Source of the DNA: Hippopus hippopus
Taxonomy: Eukaryota; Mollusca; Bivalvia; Cardiida; Cardiidae
DNA: 64,000 nt
Direction of reading: 5' to 3'
NCBI GenBank assembly: GCA_946811185.2
Contig: OX328097.1
Coordinates: 5,442,242 to 5,506,241, forward strand
Shown: positions 43,601 through 52,205 of the stretch, piece by piece
How positions within the stretch are numbered: position 1 is the first letter of the stretch
Layout: each line of letters opens with the position of its first letter
Position numbers and translations under genes: made by a program
Notes under the pieces: generated by a model
Told to the model about the DNA's origin: nothing
Database searches by the model: none
Seen by the model: the letters and a program-made list of their open reading frames with translations, nothing else

Positions 43601-45649
43601 TTGTGAGAAAAGGAGAAAATGCTGTCTACCTAGATAGCTCATTCTTCTAAGCTAATTGCTTATTAACTCTTCACCACTTGACAAAATGTTAGCAAGGTTG
43701 AAATTGAAAGCATTTGCAGAAGACATATTAAATGTTATTTAAAACGTAAATTTTGTCTATCAAAGGGTAGAAATCATTGTGGGAAAAGGAGAAAATGCTG
43801 GTTCCACAATGTTTTCAAAAGCCTTCTTCCTCAGGGTTGTTAAAATTCTAGATTGTGTGGTAAAGGGTTGGTAACGTACTATAATATGTATGTTGTTGTC
43901 TTTTTCAGCATTCGATGGTACACACCGTACTCATTTTGGCCAATAGATTGGTGGGAGGATTACATGACCTTGATGAATCTGCCAGATTACAACATTGTCT
44001 GGTGCTATGCTGTACCTTTTGCCATATATATGTTATATATGGTAAGTTCAAGCTTTTTACCAAACAATCTTATTTAACAACCTTGATGAAGAAGGCTTTT
44101 GAAAACATCTTTGAAAAAGAAGAAAATACTGGTAACCAGCAGCATTTTCTCCTTTCCCCACTATGTTTTCTACTATCTCAAGGACAAATTCTATCATTTG
44201 AGCCATACTGTATACGAGGAAATTTTTGTGACGTGGAAATGTTTGCGATTTAGCGAATTTCAAAAAATTGCAAACTTTTCTGTTCGCATATTTTACCACA
44301 AGTGTACCAACAAGTAAGCAGTGTCTTGAATTCGCAAACATTTATGTACGCAAAATGTCTGTAATCGGTAATTCGCAAATTTTTCGACACACATATATAT
44401 CCACACATATAGTAATTGATTTGTTGTCAGCAAATCCGTTTACTTTGGGTCAGTCTAAAATTTTGAAATCTGGTAGAGTTATACATGTACTTTATTTCAT
44501 GTTGATTACCTCACTTTCACAACAGTGGCTTAACTCTACAAAATGACAAAACTTTAGACTTTTCCATATTGAAAGCATTTGCAGACGACAATTAAAAGGT
44601 GACACAAATGAAGGAATTCATCTATGAAAGGGTAGAAAACATGGTGGGAAAAGAAGAAAATGCTGTTTACCAGCATTTTCTTCTTTTCCCGCCATGTTTT
44701 CATAAGCTTTCTTCCTCAGGGTTGTTAAAATTTTGGGATTGTGTGGTAAAGTGTTAAAAGTCATCTGCTGCATATTGTTTCAGTTTGGTGGCGTGGTTCA
44801 TTACTAAATGACCAAATTCTCAGTACATTATCATATATATCGTGTGTTTATGTCTTCATTTCAGATACTGTTGTTATGTCTTTCAAAACTAGTGACTGTT
44901 CATTATTTGGATACAGTGCCAACATCGCATTTTTCTCACAAATCAGAATCTTGTCATGAGCAAACGACTTCACAAGCCATAAGGTATGTTACGAGCAGCA
45001 TATTTTTCTCTATTCTCTGTACAGAGAATGGCTATACAGCCAAAGACCAGAAACAAATTTATGCCTGTATGAGTGTGTATCAAAAGCACAAATTTCATAC
45101 TGTGACAGGTTTTAAAAGTAGACGAAATGTAACTGTAGTCAAAGGTGTATAATTTTCCTTTCTTTTGAAAAAAAAAATCTGAAATTATATGGTGAAGGGT
45201 TAATGTCCGTATTTAGACATCAAGGTCATGTTACCTCTGTTGGCAAATCAAATTTTGTTTCAGGTTTGTCCCATGAGATTGTGATTTGTCATTACATATG
45301 TCACCTGTTTTAAAACTTTACCACACATTCCCAGGTTTATACAATCCTGAGGAAGAAGGTTTTTGAAACCATTGTGAGAAAAGGAGAAATTGCTGGTAAC
45401 CAGCATTAACCAAGTTAACACTGGCTTTTTTGGCAAAGGTGTATTTCTATTTATTTCAGGACATGTGTATGGGCTCATCTGCAAACAAGACTAACAGAAG
45501 GGTTGGTGCTATTACTTGTACCGTTAACGATCTATGACAACTTTAGATTTCACTGTCTGACATTGTTCACAATGTTTCTCGTGGTTGGTTTGAAAGGGGG
45601 CGTTTCAATTCATTCAGCACCACCAGATAGTATCAAAATTGTGCGCTGA
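34438..45649 (+). CDS. Glycerophosphocholine acyltransferase 1-like membrane protein, six exons
   Basis: Exons 34438-34667, 37635-37700, 40235-40393, 43909-44041, 44865-44983 and 45460-45649 all have AG/GT borders, and their phases join without a stop to give about 299 residues ending at TGA 45647-45649. The protein has seven or more hydrophobic segments. The block FQVLFSLANGPTLLGA, APDSLVLQDPNGMTSIYLNL, APAVIMF, IRWY resembles, from memory of the family, the GPC1/DUF2838 acyltransferases (typically GPLAWAI, NSLVFHxxDK, IHxxPxxxxxxRW). Those enzymes acylate glycerophosphocholine in the ER in yeast and plants. The usual IH before the Pro is LN here. The family is normally 350-430 residues, so N-terminal exons may lie upstream, or ATG 34441 may be the true start after a 5'UTR exon. 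Introns are filled with E, F and J MITEs. Confidence 0.68.
34706..35270. mobile_element. E-family chain in intron
   Basis: 34706-34894 (plus, one hairpin arm missing) and 34891-35120 (minus, full) share TTAA 34891-34894. A partial plus copy (35117-35270) follows through the next TTAA. Confidence 0.88.
35432..35935 (-). mobile_element. F-family MITE split by an E element
   Basis: GAGCCATGCTCTAGTAAAAG is followed by the E copy 35457-35686, then TGCAGCATCTCTG and the remaining F element to ACATGGCTC at 35932. The F sequence is rejoined exactly if E and one TTAA are removed. Confidence 0.9.
35457..35686 (+). mobile_element. E-family MITE inserted at TTAA of an F element
   Basis: Bounded by TTAA on both sides, with a perfect palindrome around GGTTACC at 35596. 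Intact reference copy for the family. Confidence 0.95.
36093..36321 (+). mobile_element. E-family MITE
   Basis: Full length, but the centre reads GGTAACC although the arms are in plus order, so the central base has flipped relative to most copies. Confidence 0.9.
36361..36810. mobile_element. Two E-family MITEs joined at TTAA
   Basis: 36361-36593 (minus) and 36590-36810 (plus) share TTAA 36590-36593. The first has an expanded T-run in one hairpin arm. Confidence 0.85.
37049..37455 (+). repeat. 26-bp minisatellite in intron
   Basis: About 16 imperfect units of CTGACAGTGGTCACAAACCT plus CTCTCC. Some units are shortened (37230-37260). An L-family end (TTAGCTCACCTGACCATGAA, 36978) lies just upstream. 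Confidence 0.9.
37635..37700 (+). CDS. GPC1-like gene, exon b
   Basis: A 66-nt exon between TTTGTAG and GTAAGT. Encodes KKPSINDDISCLVNLAVFTSLW and begins and ends in phase 2 (R and W codons split). Confidence 0.7.
37762..38033 (+). mobile_element. F-family MITE
   Basis: GAGCCATGCTCTGTGAAAAG start, hairpin GATCAGCCTGTGCTG, end CCAGAGTGTGGTTC. Confidence 0.85.
38064..38291 (+). mobile_element. E-family MITE
   Basis: Full length. The palindrome arms carry AAAAGAGAAAATGCTGGTTA. It abuts a SINE fragment (38304-38420). Confidence 0.88.
38304..38420 (-). mobile_element. SINE type 1 fragment
   Basis: TTGGTTGGTGTTTAAAGC tail side and the CAGCCAGTACACCTATCCAT body phrase only. Confidence 0.65.
38534..39187. 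mobile_element. Two F-family MITEs in opposite orientation
   Basis: 38534-38800 (plus; hairpin GTCAGCCTGCACAGTCCGAG) and about 38930-39187 (minus; hairpin GCCTGCGCGAACTGCGCAGG). The intervening 130 bp shows nothing. Confidence 0.85.
39188..40075. other. Intronic sequence with a SINE fragment
   Basis: 39745-39885 matches the body and part of the head of type 1 SINE (minus: TTGAATCGGCAACTCCCTGG region). The rest is unassigned. Confidence 0.55.
40076..41064. mobile_element. E-family copies flanking exon c
   Basis: 40076-40175 is partial (plus). 40474-40738 (minus) has an extended, disrupted centre. 40855-41064 (plus) is diverged (TGCTATTTACCAGCA). Confidence 0.78.
40235..40393 (+). CDS. GPC1-like gene, exon c (signature block)
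   Basis: Acceptor TTGAACAG, donor TTG/GTAGGT. Encodes the most family-like part, FRFDARIFQVLFSLANGP through APAVIMF. Confidence 0.75.
41255..41343 (+). mobile_element. E-family MITE, B half
   Basis: Second hairpin arm and B arm to GGTACAGGGTTAA. Confidence 0.65.
41475..42396. mobile_element. Chain of four E-family MITEs
   Basis: 41475-41705 (minus), 41702-41931 (plus) and 41928-42150 (minus) are joined by shared TTAA/TTAG tetramers at 41702-41705 and 41928-41931. A fourth (42168-42396, minus) follows after 17 bp. All four keep strong central palindromes. Confidence 0.9.
42420..42505 (+). repeat. G-family palindrome
   Basis: TCAAGATCAGACTGCACA faces TGCACAGTTAGATCTTTGAT. Confidence 0.65.
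42600..42825 (+). mobile_element. E-family MITE
   Basis: Full length, with palindrome centre GGTTACC and B arm GGTCGTTAAAAGTTGGCATT. Confidence 0.9.
42987..43870. mobile_element. E-family chain upstream of exon d
   Basis: 42987-43207 (minus, one hairpin arm deleted), a 27-bp E end, 43230-43487 (minus, intact), 43484-43632 (plus, truncated after the first hairpin arm) and 43663-43870 (plus, centre deleted). In the second, a 29-bp stretch of the A arm is duplicated in tandem (43401-43458; CTGCAAATGCTTTCAATTTG twice). Confidence 0.88.
43909..44041 (+). CDS. GPC1-like gene, exon d
   Basis: Acceptor CTTTTTCAG, donor ATG/GTAAGT. Encodes IRWYTPYSFWPIDWWEDYM and a hydrophobic YNIVWCYAVPFAIYMLYM. 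An E element ends 38 bp before this exon. Confidence 0.75.
44050..44484 (-). mobile_element. E-family MITE interrupted by J element
   Basis: The hairpin (CTGGTAACCAGCAGC) and ATTTGAGCCA precede J at 44208-44412. The A arm resumes ATTGATTTGTTGTCAGCAAA. Confidence 0.85.
44208..44412 (+). mobile_element. J-family MITE, copy 2 (205 bp)
   Basis: CTGTATACGAGGAAATTTTT to ATCCACACATATAG, TA on both sides (44206-44207, 44413-44414). Same length as copy 1. Confidence 0.9.
44530..44757 (+). mobile_element. E-family MITE
   Basis: Full length. The palindrome arms vary together (AAAGAAGAAAATGCTG with CAGCATTTTCTTCTTT), so a change in one arm is matched in the other. Confidence 0.9.
44865..44983 (+). CDS. 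GPC1-like gene, exon e
   Basis: Acceptor TTCATTTCAG, donor AAG/GTATGT. Encodes ILLLCLSKLVTVHYLDTVPT and a polar stretch ending TTSQAIR. Confidence 0.7.
45305..45409 (-). mobile_element. E-family MITE, B half
   Basis: Stops right after the centre GGTAACCAGCATT, 50 bp before the terminal exon. Confidence 0.7.
45460..45649 (+). CDS. GPC1-like gene, terminal exon
   Basis: Acceptor TTTATTTCAG. Encodes TCVWAHLQTRLTEGLVLLLV, then two hydrophobic stretches to GLKGGVSIHSAPPDSIKIVR and stop. Confidence 0.75.
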
Positions 45650-45704
45650 AGTGAATAGAGTTCAACTTTGTACCATTCAGTCAGGAATATCAGGAGCCAA
45701 TCTC

Positions 45705-46130
45705 TTGGAAAAGGGGTTTAGTGCATTTGCAAAAAGTATCGAACCAGGTCAGCCTGCGCAGTCTGCATAGGCTGACCTGGATCGAAACTCCAGATTCAGT
45801 GGTTAGACCAAATGGATTTTATGGATCAAGACTGATCTGATGATTTGCATGTTATAATGAGTTACGAAAATGCATTAACTCTACCAAACGACAAAATTAT
45901 AGACTGGTCCAAATTGAAAGCATTTGCAGATGACAAAATAGATGTGACTCAAAAATTGAAATTTGGTTTGGGAAGGGTAGAAAACATAGTGGGAAAAGGA
46001 GAAAATGCTGGTTACCAGCATTTTCTCCTTTTCCCATAATGTTTTCAAAAGACTTTTTTCTCAGGATCGTTAAAACTCGGGATTGTATGGTAAAGAGTTA
46101 AAGCATCAAAACCCCTTTTGCCTGAGATCT
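45705..46130 (+). mobile_element. F-family MITE split by an E element
   Basis: The F hairpin (GTCAGCCTGCGCAGTCTGCA) is upstream. The E copy 45875-46101 lies at the TGCATTAA motif near the F end. Confidence 0.8.
45875..46101 (+). mobile_element. E-family MITE inside an F element
   Basis: TTAA-bounded, with a palindrome of over 60 bp around GGTTACC (one mismatch pair). Confidence 0.9.
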
Positions 46131-46332
46131 GTTGTCTGTAAATGGTTTCACTTTGGACAAGTCCAAAATGTTGTTCGTTGGTATTTACCGGTAGTTAAAG
46201 CTTCAGCATGCTAACGTCCAATATATCAAATACATTGGTGATTTTTAAGTATTAAATGCTGATCCAATGTGCTATATAAACTTGTGTAGCAGCAATTCTG
46301 ATGTTTAAATTGTAAATAATAAGTATGTGTTT

Positions 46333-46713
46333 TTAACCCTTTACAGCATGATTCCAAGTTGTAACAACCCTTAGCTACAAAGCTTTTAAAAACATTGTGG
46401 GAAAAGGACAAAATGCTGGTAACCAGCATTTTCTCCTTTTCTCAGAATGTTTTCTACAGTGTCTTCCACAGGGTCTCAAAAATCCAAAATTGTTCTATGA
46501 AGGGTTACCCTTTACCACACAATCCTGACTTTTAATGACCATAAGAAAAAAGGCTTTCGAAAGCATTGTGGAAAAAGAGAAAATACTGGTCACTAGAAAG
46601 TTCACCTTTTCCAACAATATTTTTAATTCTTTCTGATACAAATCTCATGGTTTGTGCCAAATTTAGTTAGTCGTCTGCAAATGCTTTGAATTTGGACCAG
46701 TCTAAATGGTTAA
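46333..46713. mobile_element. E-family pair, first with two B arms
   Basis: 46333-46508 has B-type arms on both sides (CCAAGTTGTAACAACCC left; GGTCTCAAAAATCC right). It shares its end with 46505-46713, a normal minus copy. Confidence 0.75.
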
Positions 46714-47102
46714 AGTTAAGGTTCAGTATTTTAGATGAAATGCTTCAAATAAAGAAAGTGAATTTATATAAGAACTGTTAAAGGTTATTTTTATACAGTA
46801 CAAAATTAATGCTTGTATACCTCTGATTTCTGTGAAGCTGTTCTTTTTTCTGCATAGTTTATATGCTTGCTTTAGACCTACTTCTTGGTTTAGTTTCAAA
46901 TGAATAAACAGTGTTTTGTGATTGGTATATGTGGACATGTATTTCTGCAGGCTTTTACAGGTCTTTTGCTGGTCCATTAATAAGACCAATATACTCGTAC
47001 AAGGGTTGCTACTGTTAATTCATAGCCCTACAGAACTTAGCAAAATTGATATGTTTGGGGAAACCCTTTCTTAGTTATAACCTCCTTCAGAGGCAAATGT
47101 AT

Positions 47103-47518
47103 GAGCCATGTTCTGTGAAAAGGGGTCTTAATGCAACTACAAAAAGTATCCATCCAGGTCAGCTTGCACAGTCCGCCCAGACTGACCTGCATCAAAACTT
47201 TCCGGTCAATTGTCTGCATGTAGAAGAACCATTCTACTGCATGATTCATTTTGTTGTTGGACAAATGGATTATATGGATCTATAATTAACTCTTTACCAC
47301 ATAATCCCTGTTTTAACGACCCTAAAGGATGAAGGCTTTCAAAAACATCGTGGAAAAAGGAGAAAATGCTGGTAGCCAGCATTTGACTGGTCTTCTGCAA
47401 ATGCTTTCAAATCAGACATGTCTAAAATATTGTTGTTTGGTAGAGTTAAATAATGATTTGTTTGGTATCTTGTATAAGAAAAATGCATTAAACCCCATTG
47501 TGCCGGAGCAAAGCTCAT
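47103..47518 (+). mobile_element. F-family MITE split by an E element
   Basis: GAGCCATGTTCTGTGAAAAG to GCCGGAGCAAAGCTC. E (47286-47449) sits in the ATAATTA motif of the F element. Confidence 0.85.
47286..47449 (-). mobile_element. E-family MITE with shortened hairpin
   Basis: One palindrome arm is deleted after GGTAGCCAGCATT. TTAA at both ends. Confidence 0.82.
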
Positions 47519-47583
47519 ATAAACTATACCCTTGTCCACTGCAAAAATCCTCTGAAACTCAGAAAGGTAATTATAGATATGGC

Positions 47584-48216
47584 TTTACCCTTTACCAAAC
47601 GACAAATTTTAATTTCTTCCATATTCAAAGCACCTGCAGACGGAGATTCAAAAACTTGTTCTTACGTGTTGCAGTTCTCTGATAGGGTAGAAAACATTGT
47701 GGAAAAAGGAGAAATTGCTCGTTACGGGCAATTTCTCCTTTTCCCATGATGTTTTCAAAAGCCTTCTACATGAGGGTCGTTAAAGCAAGGGATTGTTTGG
47801 TAAAGGGTTAACCCTTTACACAAAATCCAGAGTTTTAATGACTCTGATGGAGAAAGCATTTTGAAAACATTGTGGGAAAAGGAGAAAATGCTGGTAACCA
47901 GGATTTGTATTCACCAACCATTCGTATGAATTGTCTTGGTCTTGTTCTCAAAAATTTTCTAAATTTGAAAGTAACACGATATCTGATTATTTAAACCAAA
48001 TGGTTGAGCCAGTCAGAAGTTGTGTTACTTTCTAAATCTAGAATAAGACTAAGAATGAAATTGTGAATGGTAGGTGAATACAGACCCTGCATTTTCTCCT
48101 TTTTCCACAGTTTTTTCAACCTTTCAAAGATGAATTCAATTATTTGAGCCACAATGATTATGTTGACTGCGAATGCTTTCAATTTACACCAGTCTAAATT
48201 TTTGTCATCTAGTTAA
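47584..48216. mobile_element. Two E-family MITEs joined at TTAA, second split by K
   Basis: 47584-47811 (plus) has a covaried centre (GCTCGTTACGGGC). 47808-48216 (minus) is interrupted at about 47913-48086 by a K element. Confidence 0.82.
47913..48086. mobile_element. K-family element, copy 1
   Basis: TGTATTCACCAACCATTC faces GTAGGTGAATACAGAC. Interior ACCAAATGGTTGAGCCAGTC. Relatives are at about 48945-49140 and 62270-62445. Confidence 0.7.
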
Positions 48217-48239
48217 CTAACGAGTTTACTAAACAAGCA

Positions 48240-48312
48240 GACAGTACAGATCCACAGTCAGACTGACACTTTGTGATGTTTGATCTTGATCTATGTCATC
48301 TGCAAAGCCCGT
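48240..48312 (+). repeat. G-family palindrome, decayed
   Basis: CCACAGTCAGACTGACAC faces TGTTTGATCTTGATCTA. Confidence 0.5.
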
Positions 48313-48406
48313 GTTTTAGCCTATAGTGCTAAAAGACTTTTTATTTTATTGTGATACCCTTCAATCTGTTACTGTACAGTCTACATGCATTTTCAGACAC
48401 ACCATT

Positions 48407-48693
48407 TTAACCCTCTACCACAAAACAAAAATGTAGATTTGTTCAAATTAAAAGCATTTGTTTTTGTAGATTTGTTCAAATTAAAAGCATTTGCAGCGGA
48501 TTATTTAAATTTGGTTCAATTGATGGAATTTGTCTTTGATAGGGATAGAAAACCTAGGAAAAGGAGAAAATGCTGTTTACCAGCATTTTCTGCTTTTCAC
48601 ACAGTTTTCAAAAGGCTTTTTCCATGGGGGTCATAAAAGACTTTTTCCTTGGGGGGGGTCATATAAACTCTGGATTCTGTGGTAAAGGGTTAA
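48407..48693 (+). mobile_element. E-family MITE with internal duplications
   Basis: The A-arm phrase TAGATTTGTTCAAATTAAAA occurs twice (48434, 48466), and the B-arm phrase GACTTTTTCC/GGCTTTTTCC twice. Confidence 0.82.
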
Positions 48694-48944
48694 GCATTGA
48701 ATGTTCTTTTTCTAACAGTGATTAGGTTAACATCATATCTTGAAGAATAATGAGTATGTTTATAAATATCAGTTTAAATTAACATGCAAAACAAAGAGGA
48801 ACAAGAGGCAATCACTGGCATGGTTACTTTTCATTATTTCTCTTGATATTGAACCACAAAAGAGTTTCAGTATTCATGATACAATACCTCATACACATTT
48901 TATCTTTTTTTCAAAAAGATTTTTCTTGTAACATTTTTATGTCT

Positions 48945-49140
48945 CTCCAAGGTCCATATTCACTGATCTTTCTTATGAATATATTTAGTCTTAATCTCCA
49001 TCGTTTTCTAAACTTGAAATTAACACAACCATTTAGTTTAGCCAATCAGAAGTTGTGTTACTTTCAAATTAAAAAAAAAAATCTGATGAAAGAAATTAAG
49101 AATGTTCTTAAGAATAGTTGCTGAATATGCACACTGTATT
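48945..49140. mobile_element. K-family element, copy 2
   Basis: GTCCATATTCACTGATC to TTGCTGAATATGCACAC. Shares TTAGCCAATCAGAAGTTGTG with copy 1. Confidence 0.65.
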
Positions 49141-49219
49141 CTGCAACCATTCTAATTTTAACTCTAGCTATTTATTTCAAATCAAGCCATCCGATTTGCC
49201 AAGACAGGATGTCTCAGCC

Positions 49220-49976
49220 AAATTAATTGCCACCACACAGCAAAATTTTACACTGGTCCAGTTGGAAACATTTGCAGAAGCCAAAAAAAAAGGTACTCAC
49301 ATTATGGAATTTGTATCAGAAAGGGTAGAAAACGTGGGGAAAGGAGAAAATGCTTTTTACCAGCATTTTCTCCTATTCTCACGATGTTTTCAAATACCTT
49401 TTACCATAGGGTCATTAAAACTGGGGAAAGTGTGGCAAAAGATTTAGTCTGTACCACATGGCAAAATTTTGAACTGGTCCAAGTTGAAAGCCTTTGCATA
49501 TGACATAGCAACTGTGGAACAAACTAGAGCTGTCACTGAATGTGACTTAATACCCCTGCCAGCGCTTTGACAGAAACAGGCAATTGAACAAAAAAATTTC
49601 TAAGTTCAAGGGGGGATTACCCTTGAATCATAGGGAGTAGATGATTGAAAACTGTGTCTTACACAACTTCAGTATACGATCAATGTATCAATAATCTTTC
49701 AATACAATAGCAGCAAAACTGTAGGAGGAGTTCGCGACACAAAATTACTAGTATTTTGTACACAGACGGATGGACAGACAGGCTGATTCCAGTATACCCT
49801 GGAAAACATTCGTTTTGCGGGGGTATAATAATGAGATTTGTCAGTGAAAGGGTAGAAAACATTGTGGGAAAAGGAGAAAATGCTGGTTACCAGCATTTTC
49901 TCCTTTTCACACTATGTTTTCAGAAGTTTTCTTTCTCAAGGTCATTAAAACACAGGATTGTTTGGTTAAAAGGTTT
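49220..49976 (+). mobile_element. E-family copies (three, two truncated)
   Basis: 49220-49446 is full. 49447-49535 has the A arm only. 49830-49976 has the hairpin and B arm only, with 290 bp of unassigned sequence between the last two. Confidence 0.78.
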
Positions 49977-50224
49977 GTATGGCTATGCTTAGATTTCAGA
50001 CCAAGTGCAATGTTTGGAGTGGTTGATGAATAAATATGGGCCATATTTTTATGCTTTCTGATTTGTAGCTGTTATATCTTTGGCCATATGCCTTTTATAT
50101 TGAATAAATTATTGTATCTTATAATCCTGTAAATTGTTGCCTACTGTTGTCTTCCTGCTTCCTAAGCTGATGCTTGTAGACTCCTGTAGTGGAAAGCTTT
50201 TGCAGACAACAAATTAAATGTTAC

Positions 50225-50598
50225 TTAACCCTCTACCATACAACCCCGTATTTCAATAACCCTGGTGAAGGATTTTGAAAACTTTGGGGGAAAAAGAGAA
50301 CATCCTGGTAACCAGCATTTTCTCATTTGCCCACAATGTTTTCCAATCTTTTACAGACAAATCTCAGCATTTTAGCTACATTTAATTTGTCGTCTGCAAA
50401 TGCTTTCAGTTTTGGCAAGTCTAAAATTTTGTCATCTTGCAAAGAGTTAAAACGTGAAACTTGTCATTCAAAGGAAAGAAAACATTTTGGGAAAAGGAGA
50501 AAATACTGGTTACCAGCATTTTCTCCTTTTCCCACAATGTTTTCAAAAGCTACTCTCCTAACGGTTTTTAAAAGTCAGGATTTTGTGGAAAAGGGTTA
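50225..50598. mobile_element. Two E-family MITEs joined at TTAA
   Basis: 50225-50450 (minus) and 50447-50598 (plus, A arm deleted) share TTAA 50447-50450. Confidence 0.85.
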
Positions 50599-50684
50599 CA
50601 TCCCAGCTTGACAAAGCTCTTTTTTTTGAGGATTTATTCATTTTTCTCTACTGGAAATGATTAAAAATTTATGTTAATATGGTA

Positions 50685-51040
50685 AAGCAGCCAGTAGCTG
50701 GGAATGGGTGTTGTTGTGTTAGTACTGGAAAAAGAAACTCCAGAGTAAGAATTGGTGCACTGGCATCTTGATACAGCTGAAATAATGTTGAAAATAGCGT
50801 TAATGCTTTACCAAACAACAAAATTTTGTACTCAACCAAATTAAAAGCATGTGGATACAATAACATGATAGCTCAGATGATGATTTCTGTCTTTGATAGG
50901 ATAGAAAACATTGTGGGAAAAGGAGAAAATGCTGGTTGCCAGCATTTTCTCCTTTTTCTGCAATGTTTTCAGAAGCCTTCTTCTCCAGTTTTGTTAAAAC
51001 TCGGCATTATGTGGTGAAGAGTTAATCATCAAACATCCAG
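50685..51040 (+). mobile_element. SINE type 1 body interrupted by E (50801-51025)
   Basis: The SINE body (GCAGCCAGTAGCTGGGAATG to AATAATGTTGAAAATAGCG) is broken at its TTAA by a full plus E copy (centre GGTTGCC). Confidence 0.8.
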
Positions 51041-51189
51041 TAAAACATTACAAAATAAGTTTTTTGTCATTTATTCAAACTTCATAATTATCAAAAAATC
51101 CACACTAGTTAATGTAAAATTAACATTTCCAAATACTGCATTACCATCATCAAATGACAGAAAGCTAAACCCTCTAGTGTAAAACAAGC

Positions 51190-51500
51190 CAAGCCCCAAT
51201 ATCGCAGTTGGTAGCGTACAGGGCTTGAGAACAGCGGGTTGCGGATTGGAATCCCTAGACTGGCCAATTTCTTTCCAAAGGATTGATGATAGTCATTGTG
51301 ACAAGATTCATTCCTCTCTTACAGCTGATCATTGTTTCAACAATGTTATGTGGGAAAACAGCCTGTGGCTTAGGAAAAATATTATGCAAAGCACTGTTAT
51401 CATAAACTCCAGGAAAGCATGGATGGGTGCACTGGCCCCCATGATATAACTGAAATAATGTTGAAAACCGTGTTTAACACCACACAATTAATCATACAAC
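51190..51500 (+). mobile_element. tRNA-headed SINE, type 1
   Basis: Head AAGCCCCAATATCGCAGTTG, box B-like GGATTGGAATCCC, full body, tail ACACAATTAATCA. Confidence 0.82.
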
Positions 51501-51504
51501 TAGC

Positions 51505-51931
51505 ATACCACAAAATTTTACATATGGATTTTGAAAACATTTTTCAGATGATCGATTTAATGTGGCTTCAACAATTGGATTTATCTTTGAAAGGGTAGAA
51601 GACAATGTGGAAAAAGAAAATAATGGATCCACAGGTTTACAGAATCTAATATTTTTGCAGATTTACATCAAGTCTGTAACTTTAATCCCGTGCTGTGATC
51701 AATATTTAATACCATCCTTTCACACTAAAAACAAGTACAAAACTGCACAAGAAGCTGGTTAACTCTTTACCAGACAACAAAAATGTAGACTTGTCCAAAT
51801 TGAAAGCATTTGTAGATGTAAATTCAAATATTACTCAAATGATGGAATATGTCTTTGGGTAGAAAACATTGTTGGAATAGGAGAAAATGCTGTTTACCAG
51901 CATTTTCTCCTATTCCCACAACATTTTCTAA
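51505..51931 (+). mobile_element. E-family copies (partial, then near-complete)
   Basis: 51505-51625 has a degraded A arm and half hairpin. 51759-51931 runs from TTAA through a covaried palindrome (AATAGGAGAAAATGCT with its complement) and lacks the B arm. Confidence 0.75.
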
Positions 51932-52038
51932 CGGGTGATATGGTCATATGACTATTCTGGCTGTGGTTCAATTTCTTCTCTCACTCTGCATGAAATGTTT
52001 CCTCTCGCTCATTCAATTCTTTCTCTCAGTCCGCAATG

Positions 52039-52205
52039 TTACGAATCTGTACCAGGTCTACCTTTTCTCAATGCTATAGCAGCATTTTTCTTCAGTTCAG
52101 TGACACACTTATCTAATTTTTTGTCTGTAACCTGTAACTTTTGTTCGTGTGATTCAAATGATTTCTTGAGGCCGTTGACACCAACATTTTCTTTAGACGC
52201 CGTTA
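52039..52205 (-). CDS. Coiled-coil gene, terminal exon
   Basis: Acceptor AATCTTGCAG, starts in phase 1 (G from the previous exon plus TA gives Val). Encodes TASKENVGVNGLKKSFESHE to GRPGTDS and stop. Confidence 0.68.

Noticed and set aside
41475..43870. Regularly spaced palindromes as a CRISPR-like array
   Set aside because: This is a eukaryotic genome, repeats of about 230 bp have no spacer logic, and both orientations are mixed. They are MITE copies.
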